A DNA stretch of 64,000 nt from Streptomyces coeruleorubidus (GCF_028885415.1 NZ_CP118527.1:3410001-3474000); one strand, 5' to 3'. Shown: positions 51,217 through 61,717, numbered from the stretch's first letter. Numbers and translations: made by a program. The notes: a model not told the origin generated them from the sequence alone.

Positions 51217-52401
51217 TCACCGGATCGTCAGAGTGTCGAGGTACGACCGCACGTTGCGGGCGGTCTCGGCCACACTGTCACCGCCGAACTTCTCCCCCAC
51301 CGCGTCCGCCAGCACCAGCGCCACCATCGCCTCCGCGACGATCCCCGCCGCCGGGACCGCGCACACATCCGAGCGCTGGTGGTGGGCGGCCTCCGGCTCA
51401 CCCGTGGTGACATCCACCGTCTTCAGCGCCCGCGGCACCGTCGCGATCGGCTTCATCGCCGCCCGCACCCGCAGCAGCTCACCCGTGGACAGCCCGCCCT
51501 CGGTGCCGCCGGAACGGCCGGAGACGCGCCGGATGCCCTCCGGCGTGCCCACGATCTCGTCGTGCGCCTCGGAGCCCGGCACCCGCGCCAGCTCGAAGCC
51601 GTCGCCGACCTCGACTCCCTTGATCGCCTGGATGCCCATCAGCGCGGCGGCCAGGCGGGCGTCCAGGCGGCGGTCCCAGTGCACGTGCGCACCGAGGCCG
51701 ACCGGCACCCCGTACGCCAGCACCTCGACCACGCCGCCGAGCGTGTCGCCGTCCTTGTGCGCCTGGTCGATCTCCGCGACCATCGCCTTCGACGCGTCCG
51801 CGTCCAGGCAGCGCACCGGGTCCGCGTCCAGCTTCTCCACGTCCGCGGGCGTCGGGTACACGCCGTACGGCGCCTTCGCTGCCGCCAGCTCCACCACATG
51901 CGAGACGACCTCGATGCCCGCCGTCTCCTTCAGGTACGACCGCGCCACCGCGCCCAGCGCCACCCGGGCCGCCGTCTCCCGCGCGGACGCCCGCTCCAGG
52001 ATCGGACGGGCCTCCCCGAAGCCGTACTTCTGCATGCCCGCCAGATCCGCATGACCAGGCCGCGGGCGGGTCAGCGGCGCATTGCGGGCCAGACCCGCCA
52101 GCACCTCCGCATCCACCGGGTCGGCCGCCATCACCTGTTCCCACTTGGGCCACTCGGTGTTGCCCACCATGATCGCGACCGGGGAGCCGAGGGTGCGGCC
52201 GTGCCGGACGCCGCCGAGGAAGGTGACCTCGTCGCGCTCGAACTTCATCCGCGCACCGCGGCCGTAACCCAACCGCCGCCTCGCCAGGTGGTCCGCCACC
52301 ATCTCCGTGGTGACCGGCACACCGGCCGGGAGGCCCTCCAGCGTCCCCACGAGTGCGGGACCGTGGGACTCCCCCGCGGTCAGCCAGCGCAACCTGCTCA
52401 A
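51217..52401 (-). CDS. aroC: Chorismate synthase
   Basis: A 394-aa enzyme converting EPSP to chorismate with reduced FMN. Signatures: [20 protein letters not shown] at the N terminus, the [19 protein letters not shown] block, [15 protein letters not shown] and [20 protein letters not shown]. The length is typical. TTG 52401 overlaps the SARP stop (TTGA) with GAGGAG 5 nt upstream, so it is translated together with the regulator. An aroC apart from the usual aroK/aroB partners and tied to a SARP points to a dedicated chorismate supply for the adjacent cluster. Confidence 0.96.
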   Translation of the reverse strand: MSRLRWLTAGESHGPALVGTLEGLPAGVPVTTEMVADHLARRRLGYGRGARMKFERDEVTFLGGVRHGRTLGSPVAIMVGNTEWPKWEQVMAADPVDAEVLAGLARNAPLTRPRPGHADLAGMQKYGFGEARPILERASARETAARVALGAVARSYLKETAGIEVVSHVVELAAAKAPYGVYPTPADVEKLDADPVRCLDADASKAMVAEIDQAHKDGDTLGGVVEVLAYGVPVGLGAHVHWDRRLDARLAAALMGIQAIKGVEVGDGFELARVPGSEAHDEIVGTPEGIRRVSGRSGGTEGGLSTGELLRVRAAMKPIATVPRALKTVDVTTGEPEAAHHQRSDVCAVPAAGIVAEAMVALVLADAVGEKFGGDSVAETARNVRSYLDTLTIR

Positions 52402-54437
52402 CGGTGCTCCTCGATCAACTCGCCTGCTGGAATGGGGCATTTGGGCGACAGATAGGAGGGGCAGCGATCCTGGATCCGTCCGCCGGCGGCCGAACCGATC
52501 CTCACCGTCCCCAACCTCCGAGTGGGAAGTGCTCCCAGGCGTAACGAGTTCGGCAACTGCGAGGCCTGCCCGTCGATCGGGCACGTGAACTGCGGCGCCT
52601 CCACGTCCCGCATCGCGGGTTCGGGCGCACGGGTGTGGCGCCCGGCGAAGGCGAGGCGGAACAGCGGCGCGAGGCGCAACACGTGACCGCCGTTGTGTAC
52701 CACGGGCTTGACCAGGTGGAATGCCGCCAGCAACTCCACCGACCGCTCGATGGACGGCACCGATCGGTGCAGTCGGCGGGCAAGGTACTCAACGGTGACG
52801 TCGGCTTGTTCCGCCCTGCCCATCTCGTTCACCACTTCCCGGGCACTGGTCGGCAGCCGTTCGACGGACTCGGCGAGGTACTGGCGCACGTCGAGATGCG
52901 GGCTGCTCAGCTCCTCCAACCGCTGGTGACCGTCTTCCAGCCGGGCGGCGAAGTCCGCGAGGCTGCGGTCGGGCCAGACGGCGATCCGGCTTCCCACGGC
53001 GTGGATGGCCGTGGGCAGGCCCTCGCATCTGGACACGATGGCAGCCGCCGCTGCCGGCTCTCGCGCCGTCCTTTCCTCGCCGACCACTTGTGCCAGCAGC
53101 CGCCTCCCCTCGGCTTCGGGCATCGGCCCCAGCTCGACGGACGTCACCGAGCCGGGCAGGCCGGCCATCCGGCAGCGCGAGGTGACGATCACCGCGTTTC
53201 CCGAACCGGCCGGCAGCAAGGGCTGGATCTGGTCCTCGTCGGCCGCGTCATCCAGCAGCAGGAGGAAGCGCCGCCCGGCCGCCCAGCCCCGGAACATACG
53301 CGCGAGGTCGTCAGTGCGCTCCGGCAACGAACGCTTGTCGTACCCGGCGGCGACGAGTAGTCCGTTGAGCGCATCGGCGGGGTGCTGTGCCGTTCCGTCC
53401 TCCGTGTGCAAGCGAGCTTTCAACTGCCCGTCGGGGAAGTGCGCACGCAGCCGATGCGCCACCTGCAGTGCCACTTCGGTCTTCCCCACGCCCGGGCCGC
53501 CGGTCACCGTCACGATTCGCACGTGCGAGTCGGCTCCGGTGCCCCGCACGGCACGTTCGACCCGCTCCAGTTCGTTCCGACGCCCGACGAAGACACCGAT
53601 GGCCGCGGGCAACTGGAACGGAGGGCTTGAGCCGACAGCCGGCTCCGCAGCCCTGTCCTGTGGCTGCGCGGGTATCCGTTCGTCGCGTCCGGCCAGTACC
53701 ACGCGCTGGAGTTCCTGCAAGCGCTCGGAGGGTTCCAGCCCCAACTGCTCGGTCATGGCCCTGCGCAGCCGGGCGTAGGCGGACAGAGCTTCGTCGCGCT
53801 GTCCGCAGCGCTTCGCCGCCGTCATCAGCTGGGCACAGAACTCCTCGTGCACAGGGTGGCGATAGGTCAGCTCCCTGACCTCTTCCAGGAGCGACTGGTG
53901 CCTGCCCTGGGCGAGGTCCGCCGCGATGCGCTGTTCGAGTGCTCTTATCCTGAGGTCCTCCAGCCTCGTGGCCTCGGCGGCCAGGACCGGACCAGTCTCC
54001 ACGTCCTCCAGTGCCGCTCCGCGCCACAGCTCCAGGCCGCGGCGCAACGCCATGGCTCCCTCGTTCGCCTGGCCGCGCGCGAGCGCCTCCCGCCCCTCAC
54101 ACAACCGCTCCTGGAAGTCCCGCAGGTCCAACTGGCCGCCCTCCAGCCGGAGTCGGTATCCGTGCGAATGGGTCTCCACCAGATCCCCGTTCAGGCGAGC
54201 ACTGCCTTCGCCGCTCAGGGCCTTGCGTAACTGATAGATGTACGTCTGGACGGTCTTGCGTGCCCTTTTGGGCGGCCGTTCGCCCCACAGCTCGTCGATC
54301 AGCAGGTCCATGGGGACGACACGGTCCGCATGAGTGAGCAGCACTGCGAGAACCCGGCGAGCCATGGGCGCACTGGGCGTCCGCAACTCCCCGTTCACGC
54401 GTATCTCCATCGGTCCCAGCAGGGAAAAATGCAGCAT
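52398..54437 (-). CDS. SARP/AfsR-type pathway regulator with NB-ARC ATPase
   Basis: 679 aa. The N-terminal OmpR-type winged helix ([36 protein letters not shown]) and bacterial transcriptional activation domain ([20 protein letters not shown]) make up the SARP. The NB-ARC part follows, with Walker [18 protein letters not shown] and Walker [14 protein letters not shown]. The C-terminal arm ends without TPRs. SARPs activate antibiotic clusters by binding direct repeats. ATG 54437 has AAGGA 8 nt upstream; ATG 54458 has no site. Overlap with aroC couples the two. Confidence 0.93.
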   Translation of the reverse strand: MLHFSLLGPMEIRVNGELRTPSAPMARRVLAVLLTHADRVVPMDLLIDELWGERPPKRARKTVQTYIYQLRKALSGEGSARLNGDLVETHSHGYRLRLEGGQLDLRDFQERLCEGREALARGQANEGAMALRRGLELWRGAALEDVETGPVLAAEATRLEDLRIRALEQRIAADLAQGRHQSLLEEVRELTYRHPVHEEFCAQLMTAAKRCGQRDEALSAYARLRRAMTEQLGLEPSERLQELQRVVLAGRDERIPAQPQDRAAEPAVGSSPPFQLPAAIGVFVGRRNELERVERAVRGTGADSHVRIVTVTGGPGVGKTEVALQVAHRLRAHFPDGQLKARLHTEDGTAQHPADALNGLLVAAGYDKRSLPERTDDLARMFRGWAAGRRFLLLLDDAADEDQIQPLLPAGSGNAVIVTSRCRMAGLPGSVTSVELGPMPEAEGRRLLAQVVGEERTAREPAAAAAIVSRCEGLPTAIHAVGSRIAVWPDRSLADFAARLEDGHQRLEELSSPHLDVRQYLAESVERLPTSAREVVNEMGRAEQADVTVEYLARRLHRSVPSIERSVELLAAFHLVKPVVHNGGHVLRLAPLFRLAFAGRHTRAPEPAMRDVEAPQFTCPIDGQASQLPNSLRLGALPTRRLGTVRIGSAAGGRIQDRCPSYLSPKCPIPAGELIEEHR

Positions 54438-55037
54438 CACAACGTCCTTACCGGTCATTGACTTCGGTTTGCACGACGGTGGCGGACGGCGGGCTGGTGC
54501 CCGCGGCGAGCCAGGCCGTCGACGACGGACCCGCTACGTCAACATGATCAGATCGTGATCGACACGCCGGCTCACGAAGGTGCTCGCAGGTGGCGGCGCC
54601 CAAGAGGCTCACCAAGGACTCGGGGCGCGACTTCTGTGGTTCTGTGCCGCCTGGTGCCCACGTGGTGACGGCCTCTCACCCTGGCACGGGAATCCCCCCG
54701 CGCTCGTCGGCGCAGGTCGTGGTGGAAGCGGGTCGAGGAGTGGCGGGCCCGCCCTGCGGTGGAGCGTTGCGACACCGAGTGCGGTGGTCCCCCGCGACGG
54801 CGTACACGGGCGTATCACCCGTGGATACACGAAGCACTTGACGTCTCCCCCGACCTGCGCGGCCACACTTGGCTCCACCCAACGTCGAACAAGCAGCATG
54901 TTCACGTACGGCGCCCCATCTCGTGATCACGGACACGCCGAGTGTCCGGAAAGGCGCGTGATGTGGCCGGGCGGCCACCTGTGAACAGATCGAGCCCATG
55001 ACCGGTTTCCTTCCCCCGTCGACATCGGCTTCGGCCC
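54438..55037. promoter_or_regulatory. Intergenic region upstream of the SARP gene
   Basis: 600 bp without a supported gene. It holds palindromic stretches: GATC..GATC around 54546-54560 and CGTGATCACG near 54922. A GTGGCC/GGCCAC hairpin lies at about 54963-54978. These could be regulator sites, but none is assigned. Confidence 0.35.
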
Positions 55038-55070
55038 GCAGGCTCGCCCACGGCTCGTGGGCGAGCCTGC
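55038..55070. terminator. Terminator after the BBE oxidase gene
   Basis: Perfect 14-bp stem GCAGGCTCGCCCAC/GTGGGCGAGCCTGC with a 5-nt loop (GGCTC), 19 bp beyond the oxidase stop. No T-run follows, which is usual for Streptomyces terminators. Confidence 0.8.
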
Positions 55071-55088
55071 GGTATCCGTCCTGTCGGA

Positions 55089-56618
55089 TCAGTTCCCGCT
55101 ACCGAGCGACAAGACGTGCCGGAAGACGCCGCGCGGATCCCACTCGGCCTTGATCGCGCGCAGGCGTGGGGCGTTGTCCTTGTAGTACAGGCTCTCCCAG
55201 GAGACGCCCGAGGTGTTCCACTCGGGGTCTGCCATGTCGGTGTCCGGGAAGTTGATGTAGCAGCCGTCGTGTTCGTCTCCCGGTACCGGAACGCCGCCGC
55301 TCTTGGCGTACAGATCGCGGAAGAGGCGACGCATCCAGTCCACGTTGGTCCCGTCGAGCTCCGCGTCCTGCCAGGTGTTCATGAAGAACGCCTGGATGAC
55401 GGAGCCGCGCTGGGCGGAGGCGGTGGCGTCGCCGGCCACCGAGTTGATCCGGCCTCCGTAGGACTGCAGTGCCACCAGGCTGCTGTCGTTGCTGTGGTCG
55501 GCGCTGTCGAGGTAGTCGTAGAGCGTGTCGATCTGCTCGTCGGCGTAACCGCGGCGCAGGAACGCCGACTTGACCTTCTGCCGGCCGACCTCCGCGTCCT
55601 GGGACTGGGCGAGGGCCTTCTTGGCCTCGAGCCAGGGCAGGACCTCGGTGGGCAGAACGACCGGGAAGTCGCCGAGGCCGGCGGTGAGTTCCGTGACGTA
55701 GTCGCTCAACAGCTTCTCGGCATCCGGGCGGGTGGCATCCACATGGGCGAAGACCACGGCCCCCATGCCGGGGTCGCCCTCGCGCGGCCTGCCGAGCAGG
55801 ACGAGGCCGGAGAAGAGGGAGGTGTACGGGGAGTCCGGCGAGCTGTTGTTCTCGTGCCAGCGGCCGAAGTTGCCGACCAGGGTGCGCAGGGCCGCCCGGT
55901 CCAGCGACTCCCGGTTGAACAGGACGGTGCCCGTCAGCACGGAGGCCGGGGGCTGGGGCAGGGCCTCGCGGGGATCGTCCCCCGTGGCGCCCGGGGAACG
56001 GAACCAGTAGCGGGTGATGACGCCGAAGTTGCCACCGCCACCACCGGTGTGGGCCCACCACAGGTCGTGGTGCGGGTCCTCGGGGTCGCGGGTGGCCACG
56101 ACCGCGCGGACGTCGCCGGCGGCGTCGACCACGACGACCTCCACGGCCAGCAGATGGTCGGCCGCGAGGCCCTCGCTGCGACTCAGGGAGCCGAAGCCGC
56201 CGCCGACCACGTGACCGCCGAGTCCGACGGTCGCGCTGTCGCCCGCGGGGAGGGCCACGCCCCAGCCTTCGTACAGGGTCCGGTACAGGTCCGCCATCCG
56301 GACACCGGGTTCGACGGCGAACGCCCCCCGCTCGGGGTCGAAGGACACCTCGCGCATCTCGCCCAGGTCGATGACCACCTGCACGGCCGGGTCACCGACC
56401 ACGTTCTCGTAGCCGTGACCGCCGCTGCGCACGGCGATCCGCTTCCCGTCCCGGACCGCGTCGCGCACCAGGCTCACGACCTGCTCGGTGGTGGTGACGA
56501 CGTGGAACTCCTCCGGCCTGGCCCTGAAGCGCTTGTTGATACCGCGTACGGACAGGTCCTGGAAAGCCTCGTCGCCGGGGCGGGTCACGCCTACGGGGAG
56601 GGCGGTGTTCTCGGTCAT
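55089..56618 (-). CDS. BBE-type FAD-linked oxidoreductase
   Basis: A 509-aa PCMH-type flavoprotein. FAD domain: IAVRSGGHGYENVVGD, where the His is the usual 8alpha-histidyl-FAD site, then TVGLGGHVVGGGFGSLSRSE. The second covalent Cys of bicovalent members (CPTVG) is replaced by AGDSATVG, so FAD is probably held by one bond. The BBE C-terminal motif is present (INFPDTDMADPEWN, LRAIKAEWDPRGVFRHV). No signal peptide. Such enzymes oxidise cluster intermediates. It is transcribed toward the SARP gene and 118 bp after the MFS gene. Confidence 0.93.
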   Translation of the reverse strand: MTENTALPVGVTRPGDEAFQDLSVRGINKRFRARPEEFHVVTTTEQVVSLVRDAVRDGKRIAVRSGGHGYENVVGDPAVQVVIDLGEMREVSFDPERGAFAVEPGVRMADLYRTLYEGWGVALPAGDSATVGLGGHVVGGGFGSLSRSEGLAADHLLAVEVVVVDAAGDVRAVVATRDPEDPHHDLWWAHTGGGGGNFGVITRYWFRSPGATGDDPREALPQPPASVLTGTVLFNRESLDRAALRTLVGNFGRWHENNSSPDSPYTSLFSGLVLLGRPREGDPGMGAVVFAHVDATRPDAEKLLSDYVTELTAGLGDFPVVLPTEVLPWLEAKKALAQSQDAEVGRQKVKSAFLRRGYADEQIDTLYDYLDSADHSNDSSLVALQSYGGRINSVAGDATASAQRGSVIQAFFMNTWQDAELDGTNVDWMRRLFRDLYAKSGGVPVPGDEHDGCYINFPDTDMADPEWNTSGVSWESLYYKDNAPRLRAIKAEWDPRGVFRHVLSLGSGN

Positions 56619-56736
56619 GCCGTTCCTTACGTCGTGGTTGACAAGGAGGATCGAAAGAGGGGAGCCCGCCCCCCGCGCGCGGGGGATTCATCACGGGGGA
56701 CGGGCCGTTCGACGGACGGCGGGCGAGCCCGTCGCC

Positions 56737-57939
56737 TTACTCGGCGGAGACGGCCGCGGTGCGGCGGGCCCCGCCCACCACAAGCACCGTCAGGATGGCG
56801 AGGACGGCGCCGATCCACAGCACGCTCGTGGTGGCGATGCCGTCGACGGCGAAGCCGCCGAAGAGCGCTCCGAGTGCGATGGACAGGTTGAACGTGGAGA
56901 CGTACAGCGAGGAAGCGGCCTCGGTCGCGTCCGGTGCGGCGTCGAGGATCCAGGTCTGGAAGGTGACGGGCACCGCGCCGTAGCCCAGGCCCCACAGGAT
57001 CAGGAGGGCGCCCGCGGTGACGGTGCCCGTGTCGACGAGCGCGAGAAGCACCATGGCGAGGGTGAGGACCAGGGAGAGGGCCACGACGGTCTGCCGCAGC
57101 CGCTTGGCGATGAGCGCTCCGGCGATGAAGTTGCCGCAGATGCCGGCGACGCCGAAGGTGAGCAGCAGCGCGCCGATCATGCTGTCGTCGATCCCGTCGT
57201 CCTGGAGGATGGGCCGGACGAACGTGTAGGCCAGGAAGTGGCCGGTGATCACGAGGAACGTGATGGCGATACCGACTCGTACACCCGCGTTGCCCTTGAA
57301 GACCTTCGGCAGGTCCTTGAACGTGATGGTCTGCTCGGCCGGCACCTTAGGCATCAGGAAGACCATGCAGGCCAGGGAGATCAGTCCGAGGATGCCCACG
57401 GCGGCGAACGCGGTACGCCAGTTGCTGAGGTCACCGATGATCGTCCCCGTGGGGACGCCCAGGACGGACGCGGTCTCCACGCCGCCGAAGATGACGGCGG
57501 TGGCCCGCGGGACGTGCTTCTCCGGCACCAGTCGCAGCGCTATGCCGCCGGCGATGGACCAGAAGCCGCCGACGCTGATGCCGATCAGGAAACGGGCGGC
57601 CAGGACGACCGCGAAGCTGGTCGCGAAGGCGGAGGCCAGGTTGGCCGCGCCCACCAGGCCGATCAGGACCGCCAGCACGATACGGCGGTCGATGCGCCCG
57701 GTGGCCACGGTGACCACGGGCGCCGAGACGGCGGCGACCAGACCGGGCACGGTCACCATCAGTCCCGCGGTGCCCTCGGAGACGTCCAGGGCGGAGCCGA
57801 CCGGGGTGAGCAGACCCACGGGCAGCAGTTCGGAGGTCATCAGGGAGAAGATGCCCAGGGTCACCGCCAGGACGGCGAGCCAGCCCTTGACGGGCGAACG
57901 GCCGGTGGTGGCTGACACCGGTGTGTCGACGGTGGTCAC
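56737..57939 (-). CDS. MFS transporter (DHA1-like), probable exporter
   Basis: 400 aa with 12 predicted TM helices. Typical features: GWLAVLAVTLGIFSLMTSEL (TM1), PGLVAAVSAPVVTVATGRID with motif A-like RIDRR, and a central loop MPKVPAEQTITFKDLPKVFK. The last TM is SVLWIGAVLAILTVLVVGGA. It resembles drug and sugar efflux permeases (AraJ/DHA1 type). GTG 57939 is the start. Within the cluster it probably exports the product. Confidence 0.92.
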   Translation of the reverse strand: MTTVDTPVSATTGRSPVKGWLAVLAVTLGIFSLMTSELLPVGLLTPVGSALDVSEGTAGLMVTVPGLVAAVSAPVVTVATGRIDRRIVLAVLIGLVGAANLASAFATSFAVVLAARFLIGISVGGFWSIAGGIALRLVPEKHVPRATAVIFGGVETASVLGVPTGTIIGDLSNWRTAFAAVGILGLISLACMVFLMPKVPAEQTITFKDLPKVFKGNAGVRVGIAITFLVITGHFLAYTFVRPILQDDGIDDSMIGALLLTFGVAGICGNFIAGALIAKRLRQTVVALSLVLTLAMVLLALVDTGTVTAGALLILWGLGYGAVPVTFQTWILDAAPDATEAASSLYVSTFNLSIALGALFGGFAVDGIATTSVLWIGAVLAILTVLVVGGARRTAAVSAE

Positions 57940-58033
57940 GGCTTCATCAGCCCTTCGTCAGGAATGGGTCCATGGCATGCCACGGGCGGTGGCCCCGGTG
58001 GGTGTGCCACCGCCCGTGGCGTGGAACTGTCGG

Positions 58034-58486
58034 TTACTCGGTGCCGGGGGTCTTGCGCGTGGTGACGTTCATCCGGTTCCACGCGTTGACGGTGAAGATG
58101 AGCGCGATGAGCTGGGCGAGCTCCTTGTCCTCGAAGTGCTTCGCGGCCTCGTTGTAGACCTCGTCCGACACGCCCTGGGGCAGGAGGGTGACGGCCTCGG
58201 TCAGCGCCAGGGCGGCCCGCTCCTTTTCGGTGTAGAGGCTCGACTCCTCCCAGGCGGAGAGCTGGTAGATCCGCTCTTCCGTCTCGCCGGCCTTGCGGGC
58301 GTCGGAGGTGTGGTAGTCGATGCAGTACGCACAGTGGTTGATCTGGGAGGCGCGGATCTGCACCAGCTCCAGAAGGACCGGGTCGAGCCCCTCGCGGGCG
58401 GCGGTGTCGAGCGCCAGGACGGCCTTGAAGACCTTGGGGGCGACGGTGGAGAAGTTCATGCGCTGAGGTACCTGAAAGGTTGTCAT
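58034..58486 (-). CDS. AhpD-like carboxymuconolactone decarboxylase family protein
   Basis: 150 aa. The AhpD-type redox pair is INHCAYCIDYHTSDARKAGE (CxxC then His). Such proteins act as alkylhydroperoxidases or related redox enzymes. It is divergent from the MocR regulator with only 46 bp between starts, so that regulator probably controls it. It could protect against, or take part in, the oxidative chemistry of the cluster. Confidence 0.9.
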   Translation of the reverse strand: MTTFQVPQRMNFSTVAPKVFKAVLALDTAAREGLDPVLLELVQIRASQINHCAYCIDYHTSDARKAGETEERIYQLSAWEESSLYTEKERAALALTEAVTLLPQGVSDEVYNEAAKHFEDKELAQLIALIFTVNAWNRMNVTTRKTPGTE

Positions 58487-58532
58487 GCCTCAAAGTTAAG
58501 AGGGGAAGCGGCCCAAGGTATGGTGCATTTCC

Positions 58533-59987
58533 ATGGCAGAAACATGGGTCAATGTTCCGGAGCCCCAGACCGCCGAAGCCGACCCGGGCCCGGCCGCGGG
58601 AACCGACCTCCACCTGGAACTCTCCGGGGAGGGAAGCCTGCGCAGCCAGCTCATGCACGCCCTGCGGGAGGCCATCCGCTCCGGCCGGCTCACCCCCGGT
58701 ACCCGGCTGCCCCCCTACCGCAGCCTCGCCCACGATCTGGGCATCGCCCGCAACACCGTCGCCGACGCCTACGCCGAACTCGTCGAGGAGGGCTGGCTCT
58801 CCGCCCGTCAGGGCTCCGGCACCCAGGTCGCCCAGCGCGCCACACCGTTCCATCCGCACCAGGCGCGGCGCCCGCAGCGCCGGACCCACCGCCGCATCCT
58901 GCACGACCTGATGCCCAGCTCGCCCGACGCGGCCGCCTTCCCGCGTGCCGCATGGCTGACCTCCGCGCGCCGGGCCATCGCCGCGGCCCCCAACGACGCC
59001 TTCGGCGTGGGCGATCCGCGCGGCAGGGCGGAGCTTCGCGAGACGCTCACGGAGTATCTGGCGCGCGCCAGGGGTGTGCGCGCCGATCCGGACCGGATCG
59101 TGCTCTGCTCCGGCTTCGCCCACGCGCTGCGGCTGCTGGGCAGCGTGCTGAAAGGCGCCGTCGCGGTGGAGTCCTACGGATTGGACTTCCACCGAAGCCT
59201 GCTCGAAAGCGAGGGGATGCGCACCGTCCCGCTGACGGTCGACTCGCACGGGGCCCGGATCGACGAACTGCCGGACACCGGCGCCAAGGCCGTCCTGCTC
59301 ACGCCCGCGCACCAGTTCCCCACCGGCGGCCCGCTGCATCCCGAACGCCGGGCGGCGGTCATCGACTGGGCCCGCTCCTTCGGCGGGCTTGTCGTGGAGG
59401 ACGACTACGACGGCGAGTTCCGCTACGACCGGCAGCCGGTCGGCGCGGTACAGGGCCTCGACCCCGACCGGGTCGTCTACATCGGCTCGATCAGCAAGAG
59501 CCTGTCACCGGCGCTGCGGCTCGGCTGGATGGTGCTGCCGGGATGGCTCGTCGACGACATCCTCGCCGCCAAGGGGCCCCGGGAGATGTGGTCGGGCGTC
59601 GTCGACCAGCTCACGCTGGCCGACTTCATCGCCTGCGGCGCCTACGACCGGCACCTGCGCCGCATGCGGCAGCACTACCGGCGCCGCCGCGACCTGCTGG
59701 CGAGCACGCTCGCCGAACGCGCCCCGCACATCAGGGTCAGCGGCATCGCGGCCGGACTCCACGCCGTACTGGAACTGCCCGGGAACACCGAGGAGGCAGC
59801 GCTGCGCGCGGCGCGGCGGCAGGGGCTGGCCCTGGACGGGCTGCGCCCCTACCGCCACCCCGACAGCACGATGCCACCGCGCGACGGCCTGGTCATCGGC
59901 TACGGCACACCCCCGGACCATGCCTTCGCGGCGGCCCTGGACGCGTTGTGCCTGGCACTGCCCGATCAGCCGCAGGGCGACCGGTGA
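58533..59987 (+). CDS. MocR/PdxR-type GntR regulator with aminotransferase domain
   Basis: 484 aa. The N-terminal GntR winged helix (SLRSQLMHALREAIRSGRLT, GTRLPPYRSLAHDLGIARNT) is fused to a fold-type-I aminotransferase domain. The PLP-binding Lys is in IGSISKSLSPALRLGWMVLP, and VVEDDYDGEFRYDRQP holds the PLP-phenol Asp. MocR proteins sense PLP or amino compounds. Repeats of ATGG/CCAT near the start (58520-58546) may be its sites. It is divergent from the AhpD-like gene. Confidence 0.93.
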   Translation: MAETWVNVPEPQTAEADPGPAAGTDLHLELSGEGSLRSQLMHALREAIRSGRLTPGTRLPPYRSLAHDLGIARNTVADAYAELVEEGWLSARQGSGTQVAQRATPFHPHQARRPQRRTHRRILHDLMPSSPDAAAFPRAAWLTSARRAIAAAPNDAFGVGDPRGRAELRETLTEYLARARGVRADPDRIVLCSGFAHALRLLGSVLKGAVAVESYGLDFHRSLLESEGMRTVPLTVDSHGARIDELPDTGAKAVLLTPAHQFPTGGPLHPERRAAVIDWARSFGGLVVEDDYDGEFRYDRQPVGAVQGLDPDRVVYIGSISKSLSPALRLGWMVLPGWLVDDILAAKGPREMWSGVVDQLTLADFIACGAYDRHLRRMRQHYRRRRDLLASTLAERAPHIRVSGIAAGLHAVLELPGNTEEAALRAARRQGLALDGLRPYRHPDSTMPPRDGLVIGYGTPPDHAFAAALDALCLALPDQPQGDR

Positions 59988-60028
59988 CAGACACATGACG
60001 GGCCGGTACGGAAGGGAGCCTGGTCCGG

Positions 60029-60057
60029 GGACCCGGGCGTGACGGCGCCCCGGGTCC
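60029..60057. terminator. Bidirectional terminator between convergent genes
   Basis: Hairpin GGACCCGGG/CCCGGGTCC (60029-60037, 60049-60057) with an 11-nt loop, between the MocR stop and the hydroxylase stop. Confidence 0.7.
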
Positions 60058-60151
60058 GAACGGGCAGCGCCGTTGCGGACCCGGGGCGACGGGGCCGTCG
60101 TCAGGCGCCGCCTGCTCGTCGGCTCGCCGGGACGTCGTGGACGCGCTCGCC

Positions 60152-61717
60152 TCAGCGGGCGCCCGGGATGAGCTGGAAGCCGAGTTCGGCCTCCAGCCGG
60201 TCCAGGTCTCCGGCGTGACCATGGGCAGCGATGTGGCCGTCCGGGCGGATCAGGTAGTAGCCGGGGCGACGGCAGATCCCCTGCCGCTCGGCCGCCCCGG
60301 ATCCCCGCCACAGGACCCGCAGTTGCGGCCACCGGGCCGCGATGTGCCCCGTCTCGGTGACCCATCGGGCATCCTCGGCGGGTGGCCGCAGCAGCAGCGT
60401 CCACGCCGTCGGGTCCGCGTCCGGGCCAGCTGTGCCGAGCGCCAGGGCCGCTTCGCGCGGGAACACTGCGCCCGGCCCCGGCGCCCCCGGAAGCCGGCCA
60501 CGCATCCGGCAGCGCCGGCTGGACGGATGCTGGGTGTCCCGCTCGGGGGCGTAGGCGAGCCGCCGTCCGGCCATGACCGGCGCGTACAGCCGGGCCGCGG
60601 CACTGGAGCGATCCAGCAGCGTGAACGCCGTGTCGCGCACGGCCGCGCGCCGTGGTGTGCGCGCGGTCAGGGCACGGGTGTGCAGATCGGTGTCCCGGAC
60701 GATTCGACGGGTGACCTCGGTACGCTCCGTGCCGTAGGTGTCCAGCAAGGAGACCGGAGAGCGGCCCTGGAGCACGGCGGCCAGCTTCCAGGCGATGTTC
60801 TGGGCGTCCTGCAGACCGTTGTTCATGCCCTGCCCGCCCGCCGGGCTGTGAATGTGCGCGGCGTCCCCGGCCAGGAAGACCCTGCCGCGCCGGAATTCGC
60901 CGGCCCGGCGCGCGTGCACCCGGAAGACGGTCTCCCAGACCGGCTGCGTGATCCGCACCCCTCGGGGGCCGTACGTGTCGATGATCTCCTGCATGCCCTC
61001 GCGGGACAGGGTGCCGCCGCCGGGCATGAGGGACAGGAAGCGGAACACTCCGTCGGGCTGGGGCACGACCACCAGGGTTCCGCTGAGGGTCTGGTAGTAG
61101 GCGATCTCGTCCGGTGGGAGATGGCCGTCGATGTGTGTGTCGATCAGCGCGAACGCCATCTCGTACGTGGTGCCCTCGAAGCCGATGCCCAGCTGGCCCC
61201 GCACCGCGCTGCCGGCGCCGTCGGCGCCGATGACGAACGGCACGCGGAACCGTTCCACCGCCCCGTCGCCGTGCTCCAGGACGGCGGTGACCGTGCCACC
61301 GGGCTCGATCCTCCCGGAGAAGTCCACGCCGTCCAGGCACAACAGCCGTACCCCGCGTTCGACCTTCCCGCCCAACGCGTGCAGGCGCTCGGTCAGGATC
61401 CGCTCCGTCTCGTACTGCGGGAGCTGCCGGGCCGCCAGATCCTCGGTGAACGTCAGGGACGCGACCGGTCTGCGGTCCGAGAAGTAACGGAACGCGTGGA
61501 CGGGGACGGACAAGCGCCGCACCTCCTCACCCACGCCCAGGTCCGTGAGAATGTCCCGCACCCGCGGCCACAGCGACAGGGCCTTGGGCACGTTGGTGGG
61601 CTCCATTGCGCGGTCGACGATCCTGACGCGGACGCCGCGGCGCAGCAGCTCGCACGCGGCGAGCAGTCCGGTGGGGCCGCCTCCGACGATCAGAACGTCG
61701 GCGTCGCCGGCAGTCAC
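60152..61717 (-). CDS. FAD-dependent aromatic hydroxylase (PheA/TetX type)
   Basis: A 521-aa class-A flavin monooxygenase. FAD motifs: VLIVGGGPTGLLAACELLRR (GxGxxG), VIGADGAGSAVRGQLG (DG motif) and RVFLAGDAAHIHSPAGGQGM (GD motif). The C-terminal thioredoxin-like domain (ARWPQLRVLWRGSG...RPDGHIAAHGHAGD) is typical of polyketide and phenol hydroxylases. GTG 61717 has GGGAGGAGG about 7 nt upstream. It lies 35 bp after the ligase gene, in one operon with it and the phzE-like gene, so a tailoring hydroxylation of the aromatic product is likely. Confidence 0.94.
   Translation of the reverse strand: MTAGDADVLIVGGGPTGLLAACELLRRGVRVRIVDRAMEPTNVPKALSLWPRVRDILTDLGVGEEVRRLSVPVHAFRYFSDRRPVASLTFTEDLAARQLPQYETERILTERLHALGGKVERGVRLLCLDGVDFSGRIEPGGTVTAVLEHGDGAVERFRVPFVIGADGAGSAVRGQLGIGFEGTTYEMAFALIDTHIDGHLPPDEIAYYQTLSGTLVVVPQPDGVFRFLSLMPGGGTLSREGMQEIIDTYGPRGVRITQPVWETVFRVHARRAGEFRRGRVFLAGDAAHIHSPAGGQGMNNGLQDAQNIAWKLAAVLQGRSPVSLLDTYGTERTEVTRRIVRDTDLHTRALTARTPRRAAVRDTAFTLLDRSSAAARLYAPVMAGRRLAYAPERDTQHPSSRRCRMRGRLPGAPGPGAVFPREAALALGTAGPDADPTAWTLLLRPPAEDARWVTETGHIAARWPQLRVLWRGSGAAERQGICRRPGYYLIRPDGHIAAHGHAGDLDRLEAELGFQLIPGAR

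Noticed and set aside
54580..54984. Short frames upstream of the SARP gene
   Set aside because: They overlap on both strands without ribosome sites or recognisable motifs.
57245..59998. A 917-codon plus-strand open frame
   Set aside because: It is a shadow across the MFS, AhpD-like and MocR genes in the wrong frame or strand.
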